The notes under the pieces were generated by a model. The model was not told the DNA's origin. It saw only the letters and a list, made by a program, of their open reading frames with translations, and made no database searches. Below are positions 54,739 through 64,000 of a DNA stretch of 64,000 nucleotides, piece after piece. The position numbers were made by a program, and so were the translations under genes. The number at the start of each line of letters is the position of its first letter. Within the stretch, counting starts at the first letter, position 1. Location: positions 1 to 64,000 of the forward strand of contig JANBPT010000021.1 in NCBI GenBank assembly GCA_027575765.1, in the 5' to 3' direction. The stretch is from Tieghemiomyces parasiticus. Taxonomy: Eukaryota; Kickxellomycota; Dimargaritomycetes; Dimargaritales; Dimargaritaceae.

Positions 54739-55421
54739 ATCACAGAGTACTCACATTAGGAGAGTAAGGGGTCAGCGGAAATGCCGACAACTGGCTTAAA
54801 AAGGCCCCAGCCGGATACACCTGGTCCCAATCCACATGTCTACCTCCAGCATGCAGTATTACATTTCTTGATACGAACCTCTTTTTTCTACGCGAACGGA
54901 TGCGCCTACCTGCCGAAGACAAACAGCTTTAAACTCCGCTTGCAGCATCGACGTATGCGGAGTCGCCCACAAGCACCCATTGTGGCGATGCAGCCCATGA
55001 CCTGCCAGTGTCATTGGCCACAAAGTTCAGGGTGACTAAAGGGGATATGGATGACGAGGAAACCGAATCAATTATCTTCAGCGCAATTGTAAACCCTAGT
55101 CTAGGATATAGTTGCCGTCCCCGAATCCACCGCCAGGAGATTATCCCAAGCCTGAATATTGCACAGGTCGCCCGTCCCCTTTCGATGGCATCCCGCAACC
55201 GTGGCAATTCCAGCCTTAACCCGACGTGTCTCGCACCGCAGGAAGGCACTACTTAAGGAGGCTGCTTTGCCAACCTCCTGGCCCAAACAGTCAATTGCGT
55301 TTTTTTTACATCCTCTATTCCGCGCCATCTAGTTAACTCCGTGTCCAACTTAGCTTGAGTTTCTCCCCTCTCGTGCCGTTCCTCCACTCGGTTATTCTAC
55401 CCACTTCAATCAGTAGTTACC

Positions 55422-55610
55422 ATGCTCAACTTTAGCACTGTGTTTCTCGCCGTCTTGGCTACTGTTATGCTGTCTGGCGTCGCTCTGACCGCACCAGTCG
55501 AGGCCACTTCTGTGCTGTCTAGTGACGCTCAGACCACACCGGTTGAGGCCACTCATCATGTAGCCTGCGAGAATTTTGGCTGGGTAGCGAACCACCCTGG
55601 AACCTGTTAA
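55422..55610 (+). CDS. Small secreted peptide precursor with internal duplication
   Basis: 62 residues from an ATG in good context (TTACCATGC). Residues 1-24 are a signal peptide (MLNFSTVFLAVLATVMLSGV). The next part holds an imperfect duplication of about 16 residues: LTAPVEATSV and QTTPVEATHH, visible also at DNA level. The chain ends CENFGWVANHPGTC, two cysteines closing a 12-residue loop right before the stop. This resembles the layout of a processed peptide (signal, spacer repeats, short disulfide loop), but no Kex2 site is present. Alternatives: a first exon of a larger cysteine-rich protein, as a weak GTTAAG donor overlaps the stop. Function unknown. Confidence 0.55.
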   Translation: MLNFSTVFLAVLATVMLSGVALTAPVEATSVLSSDAQTTPVEATHHVACENFGWVANHPGTC

Positions 55611-56537
55611 GTTATTATTTTACTAGTGTCATTAAGGCGCAATGCTACCGGTATGTGAGGGCTGCGCGATACATCTAGCAGCTTTGTATCTGGCGCCGCC
55701 CACCGCTTTAATTTGCAATGGTGAAGTTAATTATGGCGGTGCATTAAAATAGGATGTTCTTCGGTCAGGCATCAATTCAATACATTAAACAATTCAGAAC
55801 TTTAAACAAGCAGGTAATGGCTGAACGTAGGATATGATTGCAAAGCTGAAAGGAGACTATCAGTCAGCTACTACTGTGACAGGGGGAAGTGTAGCCCGAG
55901 GGGCAGGGGCTACTAGAATAAAGACCGAGGCAGGGTCGCAGGCGAGTAGACCTAATTAAATAGACAGTTGTTTATTGCACACTCAACGTAGCTATAACTA
56001 TGAGCGATTCACCGTCACTGGCTAGGTGGTGGTTAGGGGATAACGTGAACCCAATTGGTGTAGTAGAGGCGCTTGATTTCGGATCTATCTCTATGAGGAG
56101 GGGGATCCGTTCATGGAATCAAGTTCACCTCTGAAGTCGGAAGGTTGCCACTTTTCCATTTTCACAAAGGGTGTGATTGATTCGTTCATGGAAGTCCGGC
56201 TATTCCCGCAGGAAGACCAACCCTGAAGGGAGGCGGCGCCCTATGACTGAGGGGAGTCTTCCTAGTGAGGGCCTCAGTTACACTACAAAGAACTATCACA
56301 CGGTGACGCCCTGAGGTGTCAGACCGGCCCTATGGCGGGTGTCATTGGCACTGGAGATGTTTCGCAGGGCTTCAACTAGGCAAATCATGAGGTAACCGTT
56401 CCCATCGGGGGTCACAAACTATACAGGGCTGTACCTTCACACCCCACCCAAGCCACCGGTCTCGCCTCTCTCGATCGCAGTTCGCTTAACTACCTCCTCT
56501 ACCATACTCAACCTTAACCCGTCGGGTCGCATTCACC
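55611..56537. other. Spacer and 5' region of the TFIIIC gene
   Basis: No gene is seen. The last about 100 bases are pyrimidine-rich. Confidence 0.55.
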
Positions 56538-59500
56538 ATGTTTCGCTGCCATTCCACCGCACCCGTAGTGGACAACCTGCGCTGGTCGCGCCACAATCGC
56601 ATTTCGACCATGACGGCCAAAATGGCCCTCGTTCTGGTAAGCCTTTGGCCGCGAGAAGGAAAGTCGGCAAAGTACCAACTGCCGGACTAGACAGCCGCAC
56701 CCGCATCGAAGCGGCTACACCAATGTATGAGCACCACATGGGCACTTGACGTGTGTGACGCTCCGGGTCGCACCAGAGCCGCTACGGTGGCGTAGTCGGC
56801 CAGAACCACGTTCTGTCTAAGAGTCAGAATCTCGAATTGACACATTCGTTGTTGGTGGCGTCAGTACTGATCCCTCCCCCAGCCATTTTTCCGCACTACG
56901 CGTCCAACAGACCCCGCACGTCGAAGAACAGGAGGCCCCCACGGCCTGCCGATTCTCGCAGCAGTCAATTCACCATCCGCCCTTGGCTCCAACCACACTA
57001 GGTAGGTACAGCGTCCAGGGTAACCAACGGACCTCGTGGGTTTGCCACGGAGCCACCCGGGCCTGCTGAATGGCCGATACAAATATACCGTGCGATCGCG
57101 ATCCCGCTAGCGGGACGTACCTCCTACTAATGCTGCACCGACGCTCCACCCTCTCAACCCCCCCCCAGACGGTACCTCACTCGACCGAAAGTTAATACTG
57201 GATAACGAGTCGTCGTTCCGGGCCTTGGCCTGGTCCCCGTACAGTGCTACTTACAATGGGTAAGCTGCCAGAATACTACGCCTCTCAACCACAGGGATTT
57301 CTGAAAGCAAGCTGTGCCCGTACAAATGACACCTCACCCTTGTACAGATCTAATCGTATGCGGGCATGATTTTCCTTTGGATACGTTGCCCTGTCCATTT
57401 AATTTCAGATGCCGCTGTGCAGCGATCACCATCGACCAGCGTTGTATTATTTATTCGGCTACGTCGGCAGCGAATGACGCCGATTGGGAACAGGTAATAT
57501 TGGTAGTAGCAATGCTTGCTGGTCCATTGGATGTAGGAGAGGGCAAATGGGCTACATAGCCATTGTGTGTCGTTGCCACAAGTCATAGGCCCTCCCATAG
57601 CAAGCCGGCAGTGCTAACACTGAAAATATCCCACCGACCGCCCTCTTTCCTGTCACCACCGAGCAGCTTGAGGTACTAGAGGTTCCTAACAAGAAAGGCA
57701 TTCCTCAACTTACACGCAGTAAGTCGCCCAGCATCCGTCTTAATTTTTTTAAAAAACCAGTCAATCCGGTGCTAGTTCTCTCCCATTCGGCAGTGCCAGA
57801 AGGCCGTGTCCCCTGTTCTTCAATACTCCTGAGCTGCGAGCCTGCCGTGCCACTAGTCTTACCCACTTACCAATTACCAATCACTTTACCCAAACCCGAC
57901 CTTCACAGAGGTGGCCTGGTCCGAGGCCATCGGTGATACCTCGCCCGACACGCCACCCTACTCGCTCATCGCGTGTGCAAATTTTAAGGGAGGGATATCA
58001 GTTTACAGGTAAACACCATGTCACACTGGCGCTGTTCCGACTAATCAACCGGGAATGGATGGCCAGCTGCCATTCTACCGTACCTTGCACCTCGCTATTT
58101 GCGGGAGGGGGGTCAATAGCCACTCCAGTTTACTGATTATATACCGACTTTCCTTGGCCACTTTTATATTCGTTTGACCCCGTCCGTACCATCGTACTCT
58201 GTCTTCTTTCCCCCCCCCCTCCTTGATCCAGCTATCATACTGAGGCCGTATACCTTGGCGAGATTGCCACGGATGGGGTCAGGGTGACCAACCTTGAGTG
58301 GTCTCCGGTGGTAGGAGACAGTGGGCCGGATTCCGGACCAGTGAAGCAGTTACGGCGGCTGGGTCTGGCCGTGGCGCTAGCCTCGGGTCGAATTGAGGTC
58401 TTCCGCGTTTGCTACCGCCCCGGTGCCGATACTTTACATTATCCCGACGAGGAGCCAGCCAAGTGGTATACACTGGATCTGACGGAGCCACTGCCCTCCG
58501 TCGCCCCGCTTCTCCAGTTCTTTGTGCATCATGAGCACCTGACCCTTCTTACCGCAACGATCGGCTGTGTCGTGGCAGTCTCGTTTGGCCTTATCTACGA
58601 TCCTGACTGGTTTGGCACGCTTTCGGATAGCCTTTTCCTCATGGGTGACGCCGAACGTATCGTGGGTAAGTCCCATACATGATTATCGGCATCATAATCA
58701 AGGGGCCGCCATTTAAATATCCGTGGAACAATATACAACCGCTGGTGTCTAACCTTCGCCCCGCCCCTAACACTTCCCCTCCCCCCGCTTCCAACAACAC
58801 ACCAGCCCTCATACCCGCACCTTCCACAGATCATGTGGATGTCCTAACACTAGATGGCGAAATCACTTCCCTATCTGTGAGTGGGTTCCCTGCCAATACC
58901 GGGCCACCGTTTTGCGTGAGGGAGGATGAAGTCCGCTCAGCTCAGCTGCATAAGGCTCTGACTCCACACATAGCGGCCGCGTTTACCTACTACCGGAACC
59001 TGGCCCTGCGCGAATACCAGGGTGCAGGTAAAGCCGGGGATGGCGAAGGGGACGAGGCCGACGAAGAGGACGGGGCGGATGAGGATGCGGATATGGAGAT
59101 CAAGGCAGAGGATGGGATTGGCGAAGAGGGAGCGGAGAAGCGCGGGCAACCAGCTTACCGCGTGCAATTCGCCGGTGGAGCCCTCTCCCCAGGTGAACGC
59201 TACATGGCCGTCAGCCTCATGATGTGGGGGCCCAACCAGACCTACATCACCGACCGTATTCGTGCGTCCTACGTTCTTCTCATCCCGCTCCAGCCGACTG
59301 CTGCAACGGCCACGTCTGCCCTGGAAGATATCCCTCGCCTGCTCGAGGAAGGTAAGTGGCACCTATGGCATCCTTGTTTATGACGCGTGGTCCGGGTATG
59401 CCTATTTGTGGCGCCTTCCATGCCCTACTCTACCTTCTGACACCACGGTCGCGCTAAAAAAAACTCCCCCATAAACATGACCGCACAATTGTGCATGTGC

Positions 59501-60782
59501 TATCCCGCAGATCAAGCCCAGGCGGCGGCAAACGAGTACCGATTCTTTGATCCTCTGGAGGCCTTAGTGGACGCCCACCGGCGAGCCCCAGAGTTGGCGG
59601 GTCCGTCGCTGGTGGAGCCACTCCAAAAGGCCCTCGCTTCTCGTGGGCCACCCAGTGTAACGGATGCCGATCTGATTGGTAGCTTTGATCAGGAAAGGGA
59701 GGAGACAAGTACGATATCCACTGAAAAGGAGTAAGTATTCCATTTTTTTTAAAAAAAAGAAGATAACTCAGCAATCACCCCACTTGGCTGTTTGTAGGAA
59801 CAATCGCTTGATGGTGGCCTCAAAGGCCCGCTTCCATCCGACTGTTCGATACTTTTCGATGCCCTCTTAGTCCCCACACCCGCGCCTAACCTTCATACTG
59901 CGCTTTCCCGCCACATGTTAACAGCTCCTGGTTTGCCGTGTTGAACCGGTGGGTAGTCAGTAGCCCTTCCGTGATCGTACAGCAACGCATCTACAACATT
60001 TACAGGCAGGCTGGTAAGATTAGCTGGCTCGCCACAGCGCTTGAACCGGCCAGCTCCCAGGCTCATACCTTCATTGAGGATTACTGGCTGCGGTTCACGC
60101 TACAGCTGTTGGCGTGGTACCTTAAGCACTTGCCACCTGACGCGGCCCTCGGCGGTAAGTATCACGGATATCACACGTGCTTTCAGATAGACGGCGCCAG
60201 ACTATAGTGTTACTGACCCACTGACCTCATTTTATGTTAAATGATGTAAGGATAGGACCGACTGTCCTACACGATGCTCACGCCTTGGGTGTTCACACTC
60301 CTCCTCCTCCTCCTCCCCCACCCATTCACACCCTTTTAGCGTCTACGAAAGTCTGGCTAGCCCGTGCGCTGCTCAAGTGCCCTAAGGAAGGACCGGCCGC
60401 TGCCGACTGGTTACCTTTCGTCACTGCCGTGCGTATACAACTGACGCGTCGGGTCAAGTGCGAAGGGGACATCCCGGATGCGGACGTCGACGCTGAATTG
60501 ACGCGTTGGCTGGCGCTGGAGAAGTGTCCATTCTGCACGGAGCCGGTTGACCAAGGCCCCGACTTATCAGGCTGTCGCAACGGTCACCACTGGATTCGGT
60601 GCTACTTAACGTACCAGCTGCTGGCCACGCCACTCAGCCGGACCTGTACGACCTGCGAGGCCAAGTATCGCGAACCGATGGTGCCGACCGCCGACAGCGA
60701 GTCCGACCTGCCTAACTGGGTACTACAGACCATCCAATCCTGCGTGCGCTGCGGATCCCTGTTGTACCAGAAGCTCGGTTAG
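56538..60782 (+). CDS. TFIIIC subunit (TFIIIC90/Sfc9-like) with C-terminal zinc finger
   Basis: Eleven exons: 56538..56636, 56911..57001, 57169..57259, 57409..57493, 57601..57718, 57909..58008, 58232..58665, 58830..59351, 59511..59730, 59925..60154, 60340..60782; 810 residues, all joins GT..AG and in phase. TFIIIC recruits TFIIIB to tRNA and 5S genes; this subunit is GTF3C4 in humans and Sfc9 in fission yeast. The N-terminal propeller (TFIIIC_delta) shows VVDNLRWSRHNRIS, FRALAWSPYS, AAITIDQRCIIYSA, KVAWSEAIGD and VTNLEWSPVV. An acidic insert (EGDEADEEDGADEDADMEIK) lies mid-protein. The C-terminus has the TFIIIC zinc finger: CPFC, GCRNGHHWIRCYLT, TCTTC and CVRC. Exon 2 is supported by phase rather than motif. 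A CTC repeat lies before the last exon. Confidence 0.87.
58210..58219. repeat. C10 run in TFIIIC intron 6
   Basis: Ten C just before the acceptor of exon 7; it forms part of the polypyrimidine tract. Confidence 0.85.
60298..60320. repeat. CTC trinucleotide repeat in TFIIIC intron 10
   Basis: A run of CTC units followed by C-rich sequence immediately upstream of the last acceptor, probably acting as its polypyrimidine tract. Confidence 0.85.
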
Positions 60783-60999
60783 ACGGGAGTACCGCCGTTG
60801 ATCTGCGTCATGTCTATATAGCAACTGATGTGACCCTTATTCCCAATCATTTGATTAGCAGTTTTTCTCCAAGCACGCCAGGGTAGCATCAACATCAGTT
60901 ATTATAGGTTCTCCATTTACATTACAAACGTATCTTTGGAGCGGTTAGGCAGGGTTTGGCAACACGTCCTTTTTATATCCGCCTACAAGGGATACCAGT

Positions 61000-61837
61000 T
61001 TAGAGGACGCCCTTGGTGCTAGGTACATCGTCGCTGCCGGTCGATTCGACAGCGTCCCGGATGGCCACGGCCAGGGCCTTGAAGGCCGATTCGGCACTGG
61101 TAAAGGTGTCCATGTAGAGTGACCGAAGTGCGGGTGTGGCGGTAGATACAATGAGTTAGTCAGACGGACCGTGGCGTTGTCACTAAGGCCCCTCCCCCTA
61201 CTCGGCCATTGTCGAACGAAAGTAAAGAACCCACGCTGACCCATAGACTACTCAGGGGTCTCGGAATCACTTTCTTACTTCTCTCTCGCCCTCCAAAATA
61301 ATAAAAATCTTACCGGTGGTGGTCGTTGGACCCCTTCAAACAGTCGACGTGGATGGTGATCCCGGCGGCGGTGGCAAAGCTCTCGAGCACGTGGGGGATC
61401 ATTTCACAAGACAGCTGGCCAATCATTTCACGTTTAAGTCCCAGGTCGACGGTGGCGTATCCGCGGCCAGAGATGTCCACAACGGCACGAGATAGGGCCT
61501 CGTCGAGCGGGGCGTAGGCCGAGCCGAACCGACGGATACCACGCACCTCACCGAGCGCCTGCTTGAAGGCCATACCTAGAGCGATGGCCGTATCCTCGGC
61601 CGTATGGTGGTCGTCAATGTGCAGGTCGCCCTGGCACGTCAAGACGAGCGACCACCGGGCGTGCTTGGCTAGGGCGTGGTACATGTGGTCGAGGAACCCG
61701 ATGCCCGTCGCTACGTCGATTTCCTGAGGTGTTTCCGTCGCCCGCAGGCTACCGACGTGGAGGCGAATGGTAATATTGGTCTCGTTGGTCTTGCGTTTGA
61801 CCTCGGCGGTGCGGAAGTCGGGGAATGAGGCGGCCAT
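61000..61837 (-). CDS. HIS3: Imidazoleglycerol-phosphate dehydratase
   Basis: Two exons: 61837..61314 and 61096..61000; 206 residues. It removes water from imidazole glycerol phosphate in histidine synthesis, using manganese held by repeated histidines. The family is clear: [37 protein letters not shown] (metal site near residues 72-82), [20 protein letters not shown] and [20 protein letters not shown]. The intron falls within [23 protein letters not shown], and joining restores the second metal and substrate element. The fungal stand-alone enzyme is usually about 200-220 residues. No regulatory site is evident. Confidence 0.97.
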
Positions 61838-62455
61838 AATGTACGACAAGGTGGGGGGAGATGAGAGGGAGGGTTTAAAAGAGGGGCGGTCAACAGGGTT
61901 CGAGAATGGAATGTCCGAACAGATACTATGGTGAAGGGATTCTGTAAGAGAGGGCTGGCCAAAGAGAGATTGGTAAGATACCTTGGGGAGGAAAGCCACA
62001 GGGGACCTCCGGAAAGCAGGTTGGTTAGTTGGCGACGGCATCATGCCCTGATTGGACGGCTCCTCCCTTTCATTGAATTATGTCGTCCACGCCAGTTTTT
62101 TATGGCCATCTGAGTCACCCAATCGACAGATCATTGGACCGATATCGCCTTGAGTCGGAGGACCAAAGAGAGCCATGGACAGCTCTCTAAATTATTCGGA
62201 CACTGCACCGTCACTAGACACAGCTCTACAGTTGAGATCTATGCAAAGGTATCAGAACGGACATTAGGAACGTTAGACCACAATCTCAAGTCAAAGCGCA
62301 CTATATGGATGATACAGATTTATGTACTACATTTGATGGAGCCGGTGGCCTCAGTGGCCAGCTCGATCGGTGAAACTGGGAGGAAAAAAATATATCCTAA
62401 CGGAGCTATCAGCCACGGAATTAGGTCAAGTACTCGGATTCCCCGCGAGACTGCC
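61838..62455. other. Spacer between HIS3 start and HOP2 end
   Basis: HIS3 promoter and HOP2 3' flank. Nothing else is recognised, and no clear GCN4-type TGACTCA site was found by eye. Confidence 0.5.
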
Positions 62456-63808
62456 TTATAAGTTACTCAACGGGTCCACTGAAAAGTCGACGCCGGCCGC
62501 CTCGTCCGTGTCGATGCCAAGCTCCTCCTGCGGGCAGTAATAAGGAGTGGGGCCGAAAAAAAGGCGGGCTTAGTAAGTGGTGCGATGGCAAGTTGAGGAT
62601 AAGGTAGTGTAGTCTAATCTTGGCCACTATGGCCCGGCCTTGCAGGCTTCCGAGCTTCGTAGTACCTACCATGAAGTCGCAGGGTTTACCGGGCATGTTT
62701 TCGGTGATGGCGTTGAATATATCCTTGAACTGCGGCAGGGTTGATCGAGCGGTACCGTGGGTGAAAACGATCAATAGAGATCATCTGGTTAATCCCCGCC
62801 AAATAATAATTGGTACCTAGATAGTACCACCGTGGCGCTTACTGAACAAGTGACGCGGTGGAACTGCCCAATCCAAAGACAACTTACCAAGCTTTTGCGC
62901 TTTTTCCAGTGTTTACGATTCTCCTCAAACTCCCGGTCAATACGCTTCTTATCGACCTCGGACATAACATTCTCACCAGATCGCAAGACGTCCAGCCGTT
63001 CCGCAAGGGAGGCATTCTATCATCCGACGGTTGGAGGAGGAGTCAAGCCAATGACCAATCGATCGGTAATGGGACGAGGCGAGAGGGTTAGCAGGTAGGA
63101 TCAATAAAGCCATGCAGTTTGGTAATACTATCACCACGCGCGAAGCTGACCTGAATGTCGCAACGGACAGCTACACTTACCTCCTCCGTCAGCAGGCCAA
63201 TGCGCTTTTCAATCTGCTCGTTGGTCAAAGAATTCGTGAGACCTTGCAGAGCTGAGGGCACGATGATGAGGACGGCGATATGGCAAGAGAGAGGCGAGGG
63301 GGAGAGGTACAAGATCGATAAATGTACGGTATAGTTAGGGCAGGGTTACAGACTAGGAAATCTAAGTGGGCAATTCACCATAACACCAGGCCATCTGTCA
63401 AACACGTACTGGTACTGAGCTGGCGGTTCTCGGCCTTGACCTCGTCCACTTTGCCCTTCAGATCCTCGATCTGTTCGTCCAGCTCGGCAAGCTTATCGGC
63501 AGAAGGTGCCTCTTGGTCGTCCTGTGAGGGCAACGAATGCGGGGGTGAGGAAGCACGTGTCGGAAAAAGGAATATATTGGCGTAAATCGTATTGCTCGAC
63601 ATAGGGGTCGACGAGATTGAGTGCAGCCCCGGTCAGCAAAACTTGCTGCTGAGCCAAGACGCGGCAATAGAACGTACCTGCCGGGCAACGTAGACCTGCT
63701 GTTTGCCATAGGTCTTGCCGTGGATCTCCTGTCGCTCGTGGAGTTGGAGGAGAAGCTTCTGAATCGCCGTCTTGGCTAGGGCGCCGTGCAAATTACTGGT
63801 GATGTCGG
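62456..63808 (-). CDS. HOP2: Homologous-pairing protein 2 (meiotic), 5' end missing
   Basis: Six exons found: 63808..63678, 63521..63410, 63251..63181, 63016..62888, 62729..62670, 62527..62456, about 190 residues, all in phase. Hop2 with Mnd1 stimulates Dmc1/Rad51 strand exchange in meiosis. The first visible exon holds the winged-helix part (DITSNLHGALAKTAIQKLLL, then GKTYGKQQVYVARQ). A coiled coil follows (DKLAELDEQIEDLKGKVDEV, IEKRIGLLTEENASLAERLD), then KHWKKRKSLFKDIFNAITEN and the diagnostic end FMEELGIDTDEA. The residues before the winged helix (usually ..RPYS) are not found within 63809-64000, so the first exon is likely beyond the edge or unrecognised. Confidence 0.9.
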
Positions 63809-64000
63809 CTAGGAAGTACAGGTACCGGGCAAGGTGACGGTATTGATAAGGTCCGAAGGGCGAGGGGTTGGGTTAGCAAACACTTTCAGGTCTAGCTACC
63901 AGCTTCTAATATGTGGGTGTCACGGCCTTATTTAAAGCATTGGTATGTACACCTTTTGGCCTCGGCTTGTGCGTAGAATGGCTGGAGACAATGATCCAAG

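Larger units (their letters stand above)
52630..55421. other. Spacer upstream of the P5B ATPase and of the small secreted peptide
   Basis: A TATATA at 52756-52761 lies about 130 bases upstream of the ATPase start. A minus-strand frame at 53764-53288 and a plus-strand frame ending at 55256 stay open, without domains or splice support. C or G runs occur at 54174-54182 and 54730-54738. Confidence 0.4.

Noticed and set aside
59803..59868. Extra TFIIIC exon between exons 9 and 10
   Set aside because: The segment has an acceptor but ends in a stop without a usable donor; joining exon 9 directly to exon 10 keeps the phase.
1..64000. tRNA or rRNA genes, CRISPR arrays, LTRs or transposons
   Set aside because: By eye, no T-arm with matching acceptor stem, no direct-repeat array, no terminal repeats and no reverse transcriptase or transposase motif was found on either strand.

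Overview
This 64 kb window looks like nuclear DNA of a fungus. Genes carry short GT..AG introns (about 50-200 bases, donors mostly GTAAGT). The gene set includes the fungus-type bc1 assembly factor CBP4, a stand-alone HIS3, SKI3, a P5B-type ATPase, an OPT transporter and GPI-anchored or secreted cysteine proteins. Coding stretches are clearly more GC-rich than the spacers. About 22 genes are visible, separated by long, mostly featureless spacers with many C or G homopolymer runs. I suspect an early-diverging lineage (zoopagomycete/Kickxellomycotina-like) from protein divergence and gene structure, but that is inference.

Layout. 1-10 kb: a nonribosomal peptide synthetase running off the left edge, CBP4, a GPI-anchored 8-cysteine protein and an OPT transporter, all on the minus strand. 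10-15 kb: almost empty, with two very small candidate genes (10854-10981 and 14787-15034). 15-18 kb: an F-box/LRR protein and a CHY zinc-finger protein on the plus strand. 20-24 kb: a PPR-like mitochondrial protein and a DUF1279/FAM210 protein. 26.9-27.9 kb: a secreted low-complexity protein behind a TATA box. 30-37.4 kb: a run of four minus-strand housekeeping genes (twinfilin, PRMT3, CIA30/NDUFAF1, D-2-hydroxyglutarate dehydrogenase). 39-47 kb: SKI3 (5 exons), ribosomal protein eL19 and the cap-binding subunit CBC2. 48-52.6 kb: a P5B ATPase whose first two exons add a signal peptide and a cysteine-rich lumenal domain. 55.4 kb: a 62-residue secreted peptide. 56.5-60.8 kb: an 11-exon TFIIIC subunit. 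61-63.8 kb: HIS3 and the meiotic recombination factor HOP2, whose 5' end is not found.

Functional links are loose, as expected for a eukaryotic chromosome. Several genes are mitochondrial (CBP4, CIA30, D2HGDH, PPR-like, DUF1279). Several act on RNA or gene expression (SKI3, CBC2, eL19, PRMT3, TFIIIC). The secreted and cell-surface genes and the NRPS are the accessory part. The most unusual items are the P5B ATPase with its ectodomain and altered catalytic-loop residues, the NRPS that begins with a half condensation domain, and the tiny secreted or TATA-driven genes. Exon joins were inferred by eye from splice signals, phase and family similarity; no transcript or database evidence was available.
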